Part shown: in pieces, positions 1-6,575 of the stretch
Position numbering within the stretch: the stretch's first letter is position 1
Layout: each line of letters begins with the position of its first letter
DNA from: VFMC01 sp044238435
GTDB lineage: Bacteria; Actinomycetota; Acidimicrobiia; Acidimicrobiales; Ilumatobacteraceae
DNA length: 12,365 nucleotides
Direction of reading: 5' to 3'
Assembly: GCA_044238435.1 (NCBI GenBank)
Contig: JBIIDH010000097.1
Coordinates: 1 to 12,365, forward strand
Notes under the pieces: generated by a model
Seen by the model: the letters and a program-made list of their open reading frames with translations, nothing else
Told to the model about the DNA's origin: nothing
The model's database searches: none
Made by a program: the position numbers and the translations under genes

Positions 1-606
1 CTCGAGCATCTCGTCGAAGTTGATGTGGGCGAGCTTGCGGGCCTGGGGCACCACACGCGGGTCGGCGCTGAACACGCCGGTGACGTCGGTGTAGATCTCG
101 CAGCTGTCGGCCTGCAACGCGGCCGCCAGGGCGACGGCGGTGGTGTCGCTGCCACCACGGCCGAGCGTGGTGATCTCGCGGTCGGTGCTGATGCCCTGGA
201 AGCCGGCCACCACGCACACCTTGCCCTCGGCGAGGGCCTCGCGCACCCGGTCGCCCTTCACCTCGAGGATCTTCGCCTTGCCGTGCGCCGTGTCGGTGAC
301 GATGCCCACCTGGCTGCCGGTGAAGCTGACGGCCGGCACGCCGATGTCGGCCAGCGCCATCGACACCAGCGCCATCGACACGCGCTCGCCGGTGGTGAGC
401 AGCATGTCCATCTCGCGGCCGGGTTGGGTCTTCGACACGCTGTTGGCGAGGGCGATGAGGTTGTCGGTGCTCTTGCCCATCGCGCTCACCACCACCACTA
501 CCTGGTCGCCACGGCGGCGCGTGAACGCCACGTTCTCGGCGACCGCGCGCATCCGGTCGGGGTCGGCGACGGATGTTCCGCCGTACTTCTGGACGATGAG
601 GGCCAC
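1..606 (-). CDS. lysC: Aspartate kinase, N-terminal part (runs off the left edge)
   Basis: Aspartate kinase phosphorylates L-aspartate, the first step towards lysine, threonine, methionine and diaminopimelate. Visible are the 202 N-terminal residues, starting at GTG 606. They show the KYGGTSV nucleotide-binding motif (residues 7-13), VVVVVSAMGKSTDNL (36-50), TTGERVSMAL (71-80), the GRGGSDTTA kinase signature (149-157) and EIYTDVTGVFSADPR (170-184). These are the classic aspartokinase blocks in the right order. The regulatory ACT domains should lie beyond position 1. The start is fixed by the KYGGTSV motif, which normally lies within the first ten residues. No strong Shine-Dalgarno sequence is visible. 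It is divergent from the MFS gene with only 28 bp between starts. Identification is firm; whether the kinase is monofunctional cannot be seen. Confidence 0.96.
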   Translation of the reverse strand, partial: MALIVQKYGGTSVADPDRMRAVAENVAFTRRRGDQVVVVVSAMGKSTDNLIALANSVSKTQPGREMDMLLTTGERVSMALVSMALADIGVPAVSFTGSQVGIVTDTAHGKAKILEVKGDRVREALAEGKVCVVAGFQGISTDREITTLGRGGSDTTAVALAAALQADSCEIYTDVTGVFSADPRVVPQARKLAHINFDEMLE

Positions 607-634
607 GGGTTCCAGAGGATACCGTCTCCCCCTG

Positions 635-1861
635 ATGCTCGCCCGCCCTCTCGATTCGCTGTTGGGCGACGACTGCCCCGCCGAAGTGCGCCGTCGCATC
701 GGCACGCTCACGGCGGCACGCCTGTGTGCCAACGCCTGTTTCCGCTATGCGCCACCGTTCCTCGCCACCATCGCCCGTGGCACCGGGGTGTCGCTCGACG
801 ACATCGGCGTGGCCCTCGCTGCGGCCGAACTCGCCGGGCTGCTGTCGCCGCTGAACGCCCGGTTGGTCGACCGGATGCCGCGCCGTTCCGCCATGGTGCT
901 CGGCCTGCTCGGCGTAGTCGCCGGCACCGTGCTGGCCGCATCGAGTCAGGGCATGGTGCTGTTCGCCATCGGGCTGATCGTGATGGCGCAGAGCAAGGTC
1001 ACCTTCGACCTCGGGTTGGGGTCGTGGGTGTCCGACCATGTGCCGTACGAGACCCGCAGCCGGGTGGTTGGCGTCACCGAGATCGCCTGGGCCGGTGGCC
1101 TGCTGCTGGGTGTGAGCGCGATGGGGCTGGTCACGGGCGCACTCGGCTGGCGGGCGGGCTATGCCACGGGAGCCATCGCTGTGCTGATGTTCGCGGGCGT
1201 GGTGGCCCGGCGGCTGCCCCGCGAACCGCACCACACCGAGGTGTCGGCTCGCGAGGTGGCGGGCGACCGAGGCCGTCGCTCGCGACTCGGCTCGCGGGCA
1301 CTGCTGGCGATGTTCATCTCGGGCTCGCTGATGGGGTCGGTGCAGTTCCTGTTCGTCACCTTCGGCAGCTGGCTCGAGGACTCGTTCGACTTCACCGCTG
1401 CCATGTTGGCGGCCGTCGCATTCGCGCTGGGCCTGGGCGAGTTGGGCGCGTCGATCACCTCGTCGCGTCGCACCGACGCCTGGGGCAAGGAGCGCAGCAT
1501 CGCCCTGGGGGCCGCGTTGATGGTGCCGGCCGCACTCGGGTTGGTGTTCGTTCACGACCACCTCTGGATCGGCCTGCCGCTGCTGGCGATCGCGGTGCTG
1601 AGCTTCGAGTTCGGGATCGTCAGCTCGGTGGCGATCGGCACCACCCTGGTTCCGGGTTCGCCTGCGCTCGGGATGAGCCTGATGCTGGCCGGCGGCACCC
1701 TGGGCCGGGCCATCACCTCCATCCCCGCCACCCGGCTGTACGCCGACCACGGCATCGCCTGGCCGGCAGCGATGTCGGCCGTGCTGGCAGCGGCCACCCT
1801 GCTGGCCGCCATCGTCCTGCACCGCACCCGTCCCGACGCCATCCCCCTCCCAGCGCGATGA
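635..1861 (+). CDS. Major facilitator superfamily (MFS) transporter
   Basis: This is a 408-residue integral membrane protein with about 12 hydrophobic segments in two groups, split by a charged central loop at about 192-222. A motif-A-like stretch, GLLSPLNARLVDRMPRR (68-84), lies between the second and third segments. Both features are typical of MFS secondary transporters. Substrate cannot be told; family members with this N-terminal pattern (AARLCANACFRYAPPFL, 28-43) are usually annotated only as MFS or putative effluxers. ATG 635 is used because it is the first start past the lysC start. AGAGGA at 614-619 is a distant possible ribosome site. An internal GTG at 686 would start just before the first membrane segment and is the main alternative. 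The TGA stop lies inside the left arm of palindromic element copy 1. Confidence 0.88.
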   Translation: MLARPLDSLLGDDCPAEVRRRIGTLTAARLCANACFRYAPPFLATIARGTGVSLDDIGVALAAAELAGLLSPLNARLVDRMPRRSAMVLGLLGVVAGTVLAASSQGMVLFAIGLIVMAQSKVTFDLGLGSWVSDHVPYETRSRVVGVTEIAWAGGLLLGVSAMGLVTGALGWRAGYATGAIAVLMFAGVVARRLPREPHHTEVSAREVAGDRGRRSRLGSRALLAMFISGSLMGSVQFLFVTFGSWLEDSFDFTAAMLAAVAFALGLGELGASITSSRRTDAWGKERSIALGAALMVPAALGLVFVHDHLWIGLPLLAIAVLSFEFGIVSSVAIGTTLVPGSPALGMSLMLAGGTLGRAITSIPATRLYADHGIAWPAAMSAVLAAATLLAAIVLHRTRPDAIPLPAR

Positions 1862-1898
1862 GCAACCGGTGCGCCAGGTGCGCACATCGCTCATCGCG
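1854..1898. repeat. 45-bp two-tier palindromic element, copy 1
   Basis: Outer arms CGCGATGAGC (1854-1863) and GCTCATCGCG (1889-1898) are perfectly complementary. Inside them a second stem, GTGCGC (1869-1874) with GCGCAC (1880-1885), closes a five-base CAGGT loop. The left arm contains the stop codon of the MFS gene. It lies in a convergent gap, so a role as bidirectional terminator is possible, though no T-tract follows. It shares sequence and length with copies at 1916 and 9481. Confidence 0.85.
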
Positions 1899-1915
1899 GG
1901 TGGCCCACTCCCCAA

Positions 1916-1960
1916 CGCGATGAGCAACCGGTGCGCCAGGTGCGCATGTTGCTCATCGCG
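1916..1960. repeat. 45-bp two-tier palindromic element, copy 2
   Basis: This is the best copy. The 13-bp outer arms CGCGATGAGCAAC (1916-1928) and GTTGCTCATCGCG (1948-1960) match perfectly. The inner stem is GTGCGC (1931-1936) with GCGCAT (1942-1947), with one wobble pair and a CAGGT loop. It lies 17 bp after copy 1 in the same orientation and 17 bp before the stop of the minus-strand I42 lipoprotein gene. Function is unknown; it is probably an extragenic palindromic repeat or a bidirectional terminator. Confidence 0.88.
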
Positions 1961-1977
1961 GCGGGTTCGGGCGGGTG

Positions 1978-2394
1978 TCAGGCGGTGACAGTGACGTCGA
2001 TGGTGACCGTCTCGACCGGCGGCACGTCGGTCTCCCACGGTCGCCGGTAGTCGAGCACGATCGTCGTGGTGCCGGCAGCCGTGGCCGTGAAGCGCACCGT
2101 CTCGGAGCCGCCCGAACCGGGCATCACCACATCGGGGTTGGTGGCCGCGTAGGTGATGTCGCCGTCCTGGCTGAGCACGGCGCTGTCGGGCACGCCGCTG
2201 ACGGTCCAGCTGTAGCCCGTCGACGGGTTCGAGGCGAGCGTGATCACCAGGGTCTGGCCGACCTTCACCGCCGCCGGGCCCGAGGCCGTGACCGTCACCT
2301 CACCCGCTGCCGCGGTACCGCCGGATCCCTCGTCCTTGCTCCCGCACCCTCCGAGCACGGCCACCATCATCACCATCACTGCCAGAGTTCGCAT
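1978..2394 (-). CDS. Secreted lipoprotein with chagasin-type (I42) cysteine protease inhibitor domain
   Basis: This is a 138-residue protein. A short hydrophobic signal peptide ends in the lipobox VLGGC (13-17), so Cys17 should be lipidated and the protein anchored outside the membrane. A Ser/Gly-rich linker (19-31) leads into a beta-rich domain with the three loop motifs of the chagasin/I42 family: NPSTGYSW (56-63), a glycine-rich GSGG (93-96) and RRPWE (117-121). In characterised chagasins these loops plug the active-site cleft of papain-like proteases. The start at ATG 2394 has a clear AAGGAG at 2401-2406. nadE lies upstream on the same strand, with two hairpins in the gap, so the lipoprotein may be separately transcribed. 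No cysteine protease is in the window, so the target is unknown. The family call is confident; activity is inferred. Confidence 0.88.
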   Translation of the reverse strand: MRTLAVMVMMVAVLGGCGSKDEGSGGTAAAGEVTVTASGPAAVKVGQTLVITLASNPSTGYSWTVSGVPDSAVLSQDGDITYAATNPDVVMPGSGGSETVRFTATAAGTTTIVLDYRRPWETDVPPVETVTIDVTVTA

Positions 2395-2412
2395 CGAACG
2401 CTCCTTCGCTGA

Positions 2413-2434
2413 GTGGCCGCGCTACTGCGGCCAC
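2413..2434 (-). terminator. Hairpin between nadE and the I42 lipoprotein gene
   Basis: A perfect 8-bp GC-rich stem, GTGGCCGC (2413-2420) with GCGGCCAC (2427-2434), closes a six-base loop. A second smaller hairpin, GTTCCC/GGGAAC (2464-2481), lies nearer the nadE stop. Read leftward there is no T-tract. It could end the nadE transcript, or form a 5' leader structure just before the AAGGAG of the lipoprotein gene. Confidence 0.45.
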
Positions 2435-2488
2435 ATCGTTTCGACGTGCGCGCAGCCTTGCAGGTTCCCAGAACCGGGAACAGGGACT

Positions 2489-4207
2489 TCAGCCCCGATA
2501 CCGGTTGGTGATGGGAAGACGCCGATCTTTGCCGAACGCCTTCAGGCTCACCCGCACCCCGGGCGGGCACTGCCGCCGCTTGTACTCGTTCACGTCGACC
2601 AACCGGGTGATGCGGCGCACCAGCGCCTCGTCGTGACCCAGTTCGATGATCTCGGCAGCCGTGCGGTCGTCCTCGACGTACAACTGGAGGATGGGGTCGA
2701 GCACCTCGTACGGCGGCAGGCTCTGGTCGTCGCGCTGGTCGGGGCGCAGTTCGGCCGACGGCGGCTTGGTGATGACGCTCTCGTTGATGATGGCGCGGCC
2801 GGCATGCGCGTTCACGTAGCGGCACAGGTCGTACACACGGGTCTTCAGTACGTCCTTGATGACGGCGTAGCCGCCCACCGAGTCGCCGTAGATGGTGAAG
2901 TAGCCGACGGCCATCTCGCTCTTGTTGCCGGTGGCGAGCACCATCCAGCCGAACTTGTTCGACAGCGCCATCAGCGTGGTGCCGCGGATGCGGCTCTGCA
3001 GGTTCTCCTCGGTGAGGTCGGCCGGGCGACCGTCGAACGACGGAGTGAGCATGTCCAGGTAGGCCGCGAAGGCCGGCTCGATGGCCACCGTGCGGTAGTC
3101 GATGCCGAGGCGGTGGGCGAGGTCGGCAGCGTCGGTGCGGCTGTGGTCGCTGGAGTAACGGCTGGGCATGCTGACGCCGTGCACGTGCTGGGCGCCCAGC
3201 GCGTCGACGGCCACGCAGGCCACGAGCGTCGAGTCGATGCCGCCCGACAGGCCGATGACCACATCGGTGAAGCCGTTCTTGCGCACGTAGTCGCGGGTGC
3301 CGAGCACCAGCGCCGAGTACAGCTCGGCGTCGGACGAGAGCGGCTCGACCAGACGCGGCTCGACGATGCCGGCGGCGAGACGCGGCTGCTCGCTGATGGT
3401 GACGAGCGGCAGGTGCTCGACAGTGGCTCGGCCGCGCGGATCGATGAGCCGCTTGCGGTACACCGGCTCGACGACGACATCGGTGACGAGCAACTCGGTG
3501 TCGAACTGCGCCGCCCGCGCCACGAGCGTGCCCTCGTTGTCGAACACCATCGAGCCACCGTCGAAGACCAGCTCGTCCTGGCCGCACACCTGGTTCACGT
3601 ACACGAGCGCGCAGCTGGCATCGGCCGCGCGGGTGGCGAGCATGCGCTCACGGGCGTGCGCCTTGCCGTTGTGGAACGGAGAACCGTTGATGTTGATGTT
3701 CAACTCGGCGCCGCCGGCGGCCTGCTGGGCGAGCGGACCCGTCGGGCTCCACACGTCTTCGCAGATGCTCATCGCCACCTTCACCCCGCCGATGACGTAC
3801 AGCTCGTACGGGTCGTTGGCATCGCCCGGCGTGAAGTAACGGGCCTCGTCGAACACGGCGTAGTTGGGCAGCACCCGCTTGCGGTACGTGCCCACCACCG
3901 CGCCGTTCACACACATCGCGGCAGCGTTGTAAAGGTCGCGGTCGGCGTCGACGAAGCCCACGACGGCGGCGCAGTGCCCCGTGTGCGCGGCGATGGACGC
4001 GAGCGCGTGCTTGTTGTCGGCCACGAAGCCCGGCTTCAGAACCAGGTCTTCGGGCGGATAGCCGGTGATGGCCAGCTCGGGGAAGGCCACGATGTCGCAG
4101 CCCGCTGCCTCGGCCTCGTCGTAGGCGGCCTTGATGAGCGCCACGTTGCCGTCGAGGTCGCCGACGGTGGGGTTGATCTGGGCGAGGGCGATGCGCAGGC
4201 GGGCCAC
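2489..4207 (-). CDS. nadE: Glutamine-dependent NAD(+) synthetase
   Basis: This cytoplasmic enzyme makes the last step of NAD biosynthesis: deamido-NAD + ATP + glutamine to NAD. The 572 residues form two domains. The N-terminal nitrilase-type glutaminase (about 4-260) carries the Glu-Lys-Cys triad: E44 in AFPELAITGYPPEDL, K110 in YRKRVLPNYAVFDE and C149 in SICEDVW. The C-terminal synthetase (about 285-572) has the ATP-pyrophosphatase loop SGGIDS (321-326), LATGNKSEMAVGYFTIYGD (424-442) and KPPSAELRPDQRDD (481-494). All key residues seem present. The length fits the shorter two-domain class rather than the roughly 680-residue mycobacterial form. GTG 4207 is the farthest upstream start, because an in-frame TAG lies three codons before it. 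No clear ribosome site is visible. Confidence 0.97.
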   Translation of the reverse strand: MARLRIALAQINPTVGDLDGNVALIKAAYDEAEAAGCDIVAFPELAITGYPPEDLVLKPGFVADNKHALASIAAHTGHCAAVVGFVDADRDLYNAAAMCVNGAVVGTYRKRVLPNYAVFDEARYFTPGDANDPYELYVIGGVKVAMSICEDVWSPTGPLAQQAAGGAELNININGSPFHNGKAHARERMLATRAADASCALVYVNQVCGQDELVFDGGSMVFDNEGTLVARAAQFDTELLVTDVVVEPVYRKRLIDPRGRATVEHLPLVTISEQPRLAAGIVEPRLVEPLSSDAELYSALVLGTRDYVRKNGFTDVVIGLSGGIDSTLVACVAVDALGAQHVHGVSMPSRYSSDHSRTDAADLAHRLGIDYRTVAIEPAFAAYLDMLTPSFDGRPADLTEENLQSRIRGTTLMALSNKFGWMVLATGNKSEMAVGYFTIYGDSVGGYAVIKDVLKTRVYDLCRYVNAHAGRAIINESVITKPPSAELRPDQRDDQSLPPYEVLDPILQLYVEDDRTAAEIIELGHDEALVRRITRLVDVNEYKRRQCPPGVRVSLKAFGKDRRLPITNRYRG

Positions 4208-4346
4208 GCCACGAGGCTACTTGGCCCCGTGCCCTCCCCATCCGTGAGCGGATACCGCCGTCGAGCCGGTCAAGGCTCACCGATACCAGGGCTCCGTGCG
4301 CGGAGACACGGCACAACCGGGTCCACGCTCACGAAGCCCGGCGGGG

Positions 4347-4385
4347 CAGCAGGCCGGGCCAGCAGGCCGGGTCAGCAGGCGGGGT
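4347..4385. repeat. 13-bp tandem repeat, three units
   Basis: Units begin at 4347, 4360 and 4373. The first two share CAGCAGGCCGGG followed by one variable base; the third reads CAGCAGGCGGGG. The period is exactly 13 and not a multiple of three. The run covers the stop codon and last codons of the minus-strand lipoprotein gene (stop at 4372-4374). Confidence 0.8.
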
Positions 4386-5313
4386 CGCCGGGCAGCAGCA
4401 CTGCGGCGGCGACGAAGAACAGCGAGTCGCCGTCCGTGAAGTAGGTGTCCTGCTTGGCATCGGCCAGCACCGTGCCCGCCTGTTCGGCGGTGAGCGTGAC
4501 GCAGTTGGTGGCATCTGCCAGCTTCACGCCGGTGGACGCCGGCCACTCGACCACTGTGGGGGTGGGCGTGATGGCGTCGAGTTCGCTCTGCTCGGCAGCG
4601 CGGGCGCGGATGCGGTAGGCGGCCGGCGTGAACGGGCCCTCGGCGCCGAGGTTGTCGGCGCCGACGGTGGCGGTGAGGTCCTGCAGCGCGAGCGAGAAGT
4701 CGAGCAGCGCCTGGCGGGCAGGCGTGTTGTCCTCGGTGCCGTCGCCGCCGGGCGTCATCATCCCGAGCGCATAGGCGCTGTGCGAGAACGACGAACCCTT
4801 CGCCGACAGCACCACCTCGGTGTTCGGGGCGTCGGCGATCATGATGTCGCCCGACGGTGTGTAGTCGGGCGTGGGCGAGGTGAGCAGGCCCAGGCTGTCG
4901 GCCTTGGCGAGCAGCGTCTGGATGCCGGCCTCGGTGATGGTGCGCGACATCACCGGCTGCACCAGCGGACCGGGATACTGCATCGTCATCACCCCGGGGG
5001 CGTAGACCGTTCCATCGCCGGCGACGAGCACGGTGGGCAACTGCGCGAAGGCATAGTCGGGGGGCAACATGCCGCCCACGTAGCCGAGCCGGATGACGGC
5101 AGCGGTTGCCTCGGTGGGGTGGGCGATACCGGTTGCCGGGGCGGTGGTGTCGGGCGTGGTGTCGTCGGGCGTGGTACCGGCCGAGTCGTCGTCGCTGCCG
5201 CACGCTGCCAGCACACCGCCGAGGGCGGGGATGGCCAGGAGCGATACGAGCAGCGACCGGCGGCTCAACGGGCTGGCGACCAACGGCTCGGGGCGGGGGG
5301 TGTTCACGTTCAT
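4372..5313 (-). CDS. Putative Tat-type lipoprotein of unknown function
   Basis: This is a 313-residue protein I do not recognise. The N-terminus has a twin-arginine-like SRRSLLVSL (17-25), a hydrophobic stretch and the lipobox LAAC (35-38). It is therefore probably exported, possibly folded through the Tat pathway, and anchored by Cys38. A low-complexity Asp/Thr/Pro linker follows (about 39-62), typical of actinobacterial lipoproteins. The body (about 68-313) has no motif I can name. Two cysteines, C271 and the last residue C313, could pair. ATG 5313 has AGAGGT at 5316-5321, close to the start. It is divergent from glnII with 171 bp between them. Its C-terminus is encoded partly by a 13-bp tandem repeat, so its end may vary between strains. 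Confidence 0.82.
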   Translation of the reverse strand: MNVNTPRPEPLVASPLSRRSLLVSLLAIPALGGVLAACGSDDDSAGTTPDDTTPDTTAPATGIAHPTEATAAVIRLGYVGGMLPPDYAFAQLPTVLVAGDGTVYAPGVMTMQYPGPLVQPVMSRTITEAGIQTLLAKADSLGLLTSPTPDYTPSGDIMIADAPNTEVVLSAKGSSFSHSAYALGMMTPGGDGTEDNTPARQALLDFSLALQDLTATVGADNLGAEGPFTPAAYRIRARAAEQSELDAITPTPTVVEWPASTGVKLADATNCVTLTAEQAGTVLADAKQDTYFTDGDSLFFVAAAVLLPGDPAC

Positions 5314-5392
5314 GCACCTCTGACGTTAGGTGACCCGTCCGTGGTTCCCGGCGAATGCCCACCGGTCCGCAATCGAGGATGGACCGGCCGGG

Positions 5393-5431
5393 GTTCACAC
5401 AGCGTTCACAATCCGCGAACAAGTGCGTAAT
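5393..5431 (+). promoter_or_regulatory. Candidate GlnR-type operator / promoter upstream of glnII
   Basis: Four 5-bp half-sites fall in strict 11-bp register: TTCAC (5394-5398), TTCAC (5405-5409), CGAAC (5416-5420) and GTAAT (5427-5431). The known actinobacterial GlnR box alternates GTnAC and GaAAC half-sites separated by six bases, so spacing and partial sequence fit, each with one mismatch apart from the first repeat's phase. TTCACA at 5405-5410 could also serve as a -35 element. A GlnR-like gene lies 2.5 kb downstream. This is inference from pattern only. Confidence 0.4.
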
Positions 5432-5484
5432 CGCTCGCTGCGAGAGTTCGCCCGCCCCTGAAGCCCTCCACCAAAGGAATACCC

Positions 5485-6480
5485 GTGGCCTACCAAGCTG
5501 AATACATCTGGATCGACGGCACCGAGCCCACCCCGCTGCTCCGCTCCAAGACCAAGATCCTCGCCGACGGCAAGGAGCCCCCGATCTGGGGCTTCGACGG
5601 CTCGTCCACCAACCAGGCCACCGGCGAGTCGAGCGACTGCATGCTGAAGCCCGTCTTCACCTGCCCCGACCCCATCCGCGGCGGCAACAACGTGCTCGTG
5701 CTGTGCGAGGTGTACCTCGCCGCTACCGACAAGCCGCACCCCACCAACACCCGCGCCGCCGCCGCCAAGGCTGCGAAGAAGTTCGCCAAGGACGAGATGA
5801 TCTTCGGCATCGAGCAGGAGTACACCTTCTTGAAGCTCGACGGCACGCCCTACGGCTTCCCCAAGGGCGGCTTCCCCGGGCCCCAGGGCCCGTACTACTG
5901 CGGCGTCGGCGCCGGCCGCGTCACCGCTCGCGAGGTCATCGAGATCCACACCCAGGCGTGCATCGACGCCGGCCTGATGATCGAGGGCACCAACGCAGAG
6001 GTGATGCCCGGCCAGTGGGAGTTCCAGATCGGCGCCGCCGACGCACTCACCGTGAGCGACCACATGTACGTCGCCCGCTGGCTGCTCCACCGCATCGCCG
6101 AGGACTTCGACATCGTGGTGTCGTTCGACGCCAAGCCGATGAAGGGCGACTGGAACGGCGCCGGTGCGCACACCAACTTCTCGACCAAGGCGATGCGCGA
6201 GAACTACGAGGCGATCGAGGCGGCCTGCAAGGCCATCGGCAAGCGCGTCGATCTGCACATCAAGGGCTACGGCCACGACATCGAGAGCCGCCTCACCGGT
6301 GCGCACGAGACCGCCCCGTACAACAAGTTCAGCTACGGCGTGTCGAACCGTGGCGCCAGTATCCGCATCCCGTGGCAGGTCGCCCGCGACCGCAAGGGCT
6401 ACGCCGAGGATCGTCGCCCGAACGCCAACTGCGACCCGTACACCGTCACCCGTCTCCTGCTCGACGCCGTCTGCGGCTGA
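5485..6480 (+). CDS. glnII: Glutamine synthetase type II (eukaryote-like)
   Basis: This enzyme condenses ammonium and glutamate to glutamine using ATP. The 331-residue length and sequence are those of the short GSII class, not the roughly 470-residue GSI. A beta-grasp domain (about 1-95) holds the signature FDGSSTNQATGESSD (37-51). The catalytic domain follows with GIEQEY (108-113), NAEVMPGQWEFQIG (170-183), GAGAHTNFS (225-233) and SNRGASIRIP (287-296). Metal-binding Glu110, Glu112, Glu172 and Glu179 and the substrate His229 all seem present. GSII lacks the GSI adenylylation loop. GTG 5485 is preceded by AAAGGA (5473-5478) at ideal spacing. Every lysine codon I checked is AAG, suggesting strong codon bias and high expression. 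The gene ends in a strong terminator, separating it partly from glnA2. Confidence 0.96.
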   Translation: MAYQAEYIWIDGTEPTPLLRSKTKILADGKEPPIWGFDGSSTNQATGESSDCMLKPVFTCPDPIRGGNNVLVLCEVYLAATDKPHPTNTRAAAAKAAKKFAKDEMIFGIEQEYTFLKLDGTPYGFPKGGFPGPQGPYYCGVGAGRVTAREVIEIHTQACIDAGLMIEGTNAEVMPGQWEFQIGAADALTVSDHMYVARWLLHRIAEDFDIVVSFDAKPMKGDWNGAGAHTNFSTKAMRENYEAIEAACKAIGKRVDLHIKGYGHDIESRLTGAHETAPYNKFSYGVSNRGASIRIPWQVARDRKGYAEDRRPNANCDPYTVTRLLLDAVCG

Positions 6481-6498
6481 CCCACAGCACTCGAACCT

Positions 6499-6537
6499 GA
6501 ACGGGGGGCCGGTTCGCCGGTCCCCCGTTCGTGTTTT
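6499..6537 (+). terminator. Intrinsic terminator after glnII
   Basis: A 14-bp stem (6499-6512 with 6517-6530), containing one G-T wobble, closes a TTCG tetraloop and is followed by GTGTTTT. UUCG is an exceptionally stable RNA loop. It should stop most glnII transcripts, so glnA2-glnR would rely on readthrough or on a promoter inside or beyond this short gap. Confidence 0.9.
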
Positions 6538-6563
6538 CAACCGTTGCCGCAAGGCAGCAGACT

Positions 6564-6569
6564 GAGGAG
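6564..6569 (+). promoter_or_regulatory. Ribosome binding site that decides the glnA2 start
   Basis: GAGGAG abuts ATG 6570 with no spacer, but lies six bases before the in-frame GTG 6576, the usual distance. GTG 6576 is therefore the better start. It also gives the N-terminus closest to the GlnA2 family, which begins almost directly with the DRQ/DQQ stretch. Confidence 0.65.
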
Positions 6570-6575
6570 ATGAGC

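Noticed and set aside
2362..2379. On the plus strand, CACCATCATCACCATCAC looks like a six-histidine tag.
   Set aside because: Read on the minus strand it encodes the MVMMV stretch of the I42 lipoprotein signal peptide. It is a chance result of Met and Val codons, not a vector trace.
4208..4371. Possible nadE promoter, with TTGACC on the minus strand at 4268-4273.
   Set aside because: A -35-like hexamer is present, but I found no convincing -10 at normal spacing.
2240..4444. Long plus-strand open frame of 734 codons antisense to nadE.
   Set aside because: Its translation is rich in Arg, His, Val and Ala with no motif. It overlaps a gene with all catalytic residues intact, the usual mirror frame in high-GC DNA.
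5395..6552. Minus-strand open frame of 385 codons opposite glnII.
   Set aside because: It covers the glnII promoter, gene and terminator. The translation is Val/Gly/Ala-rich without motifs, while glnII is unmistakable.
6531..6575. Longer glnA2 start at GTG 6531.
   Set aside because: The codon lies in the tail of the intrinsic terminator, the extra residues do not resemble GlnA2 N-termini, and a good GAGGAG lies downstream.
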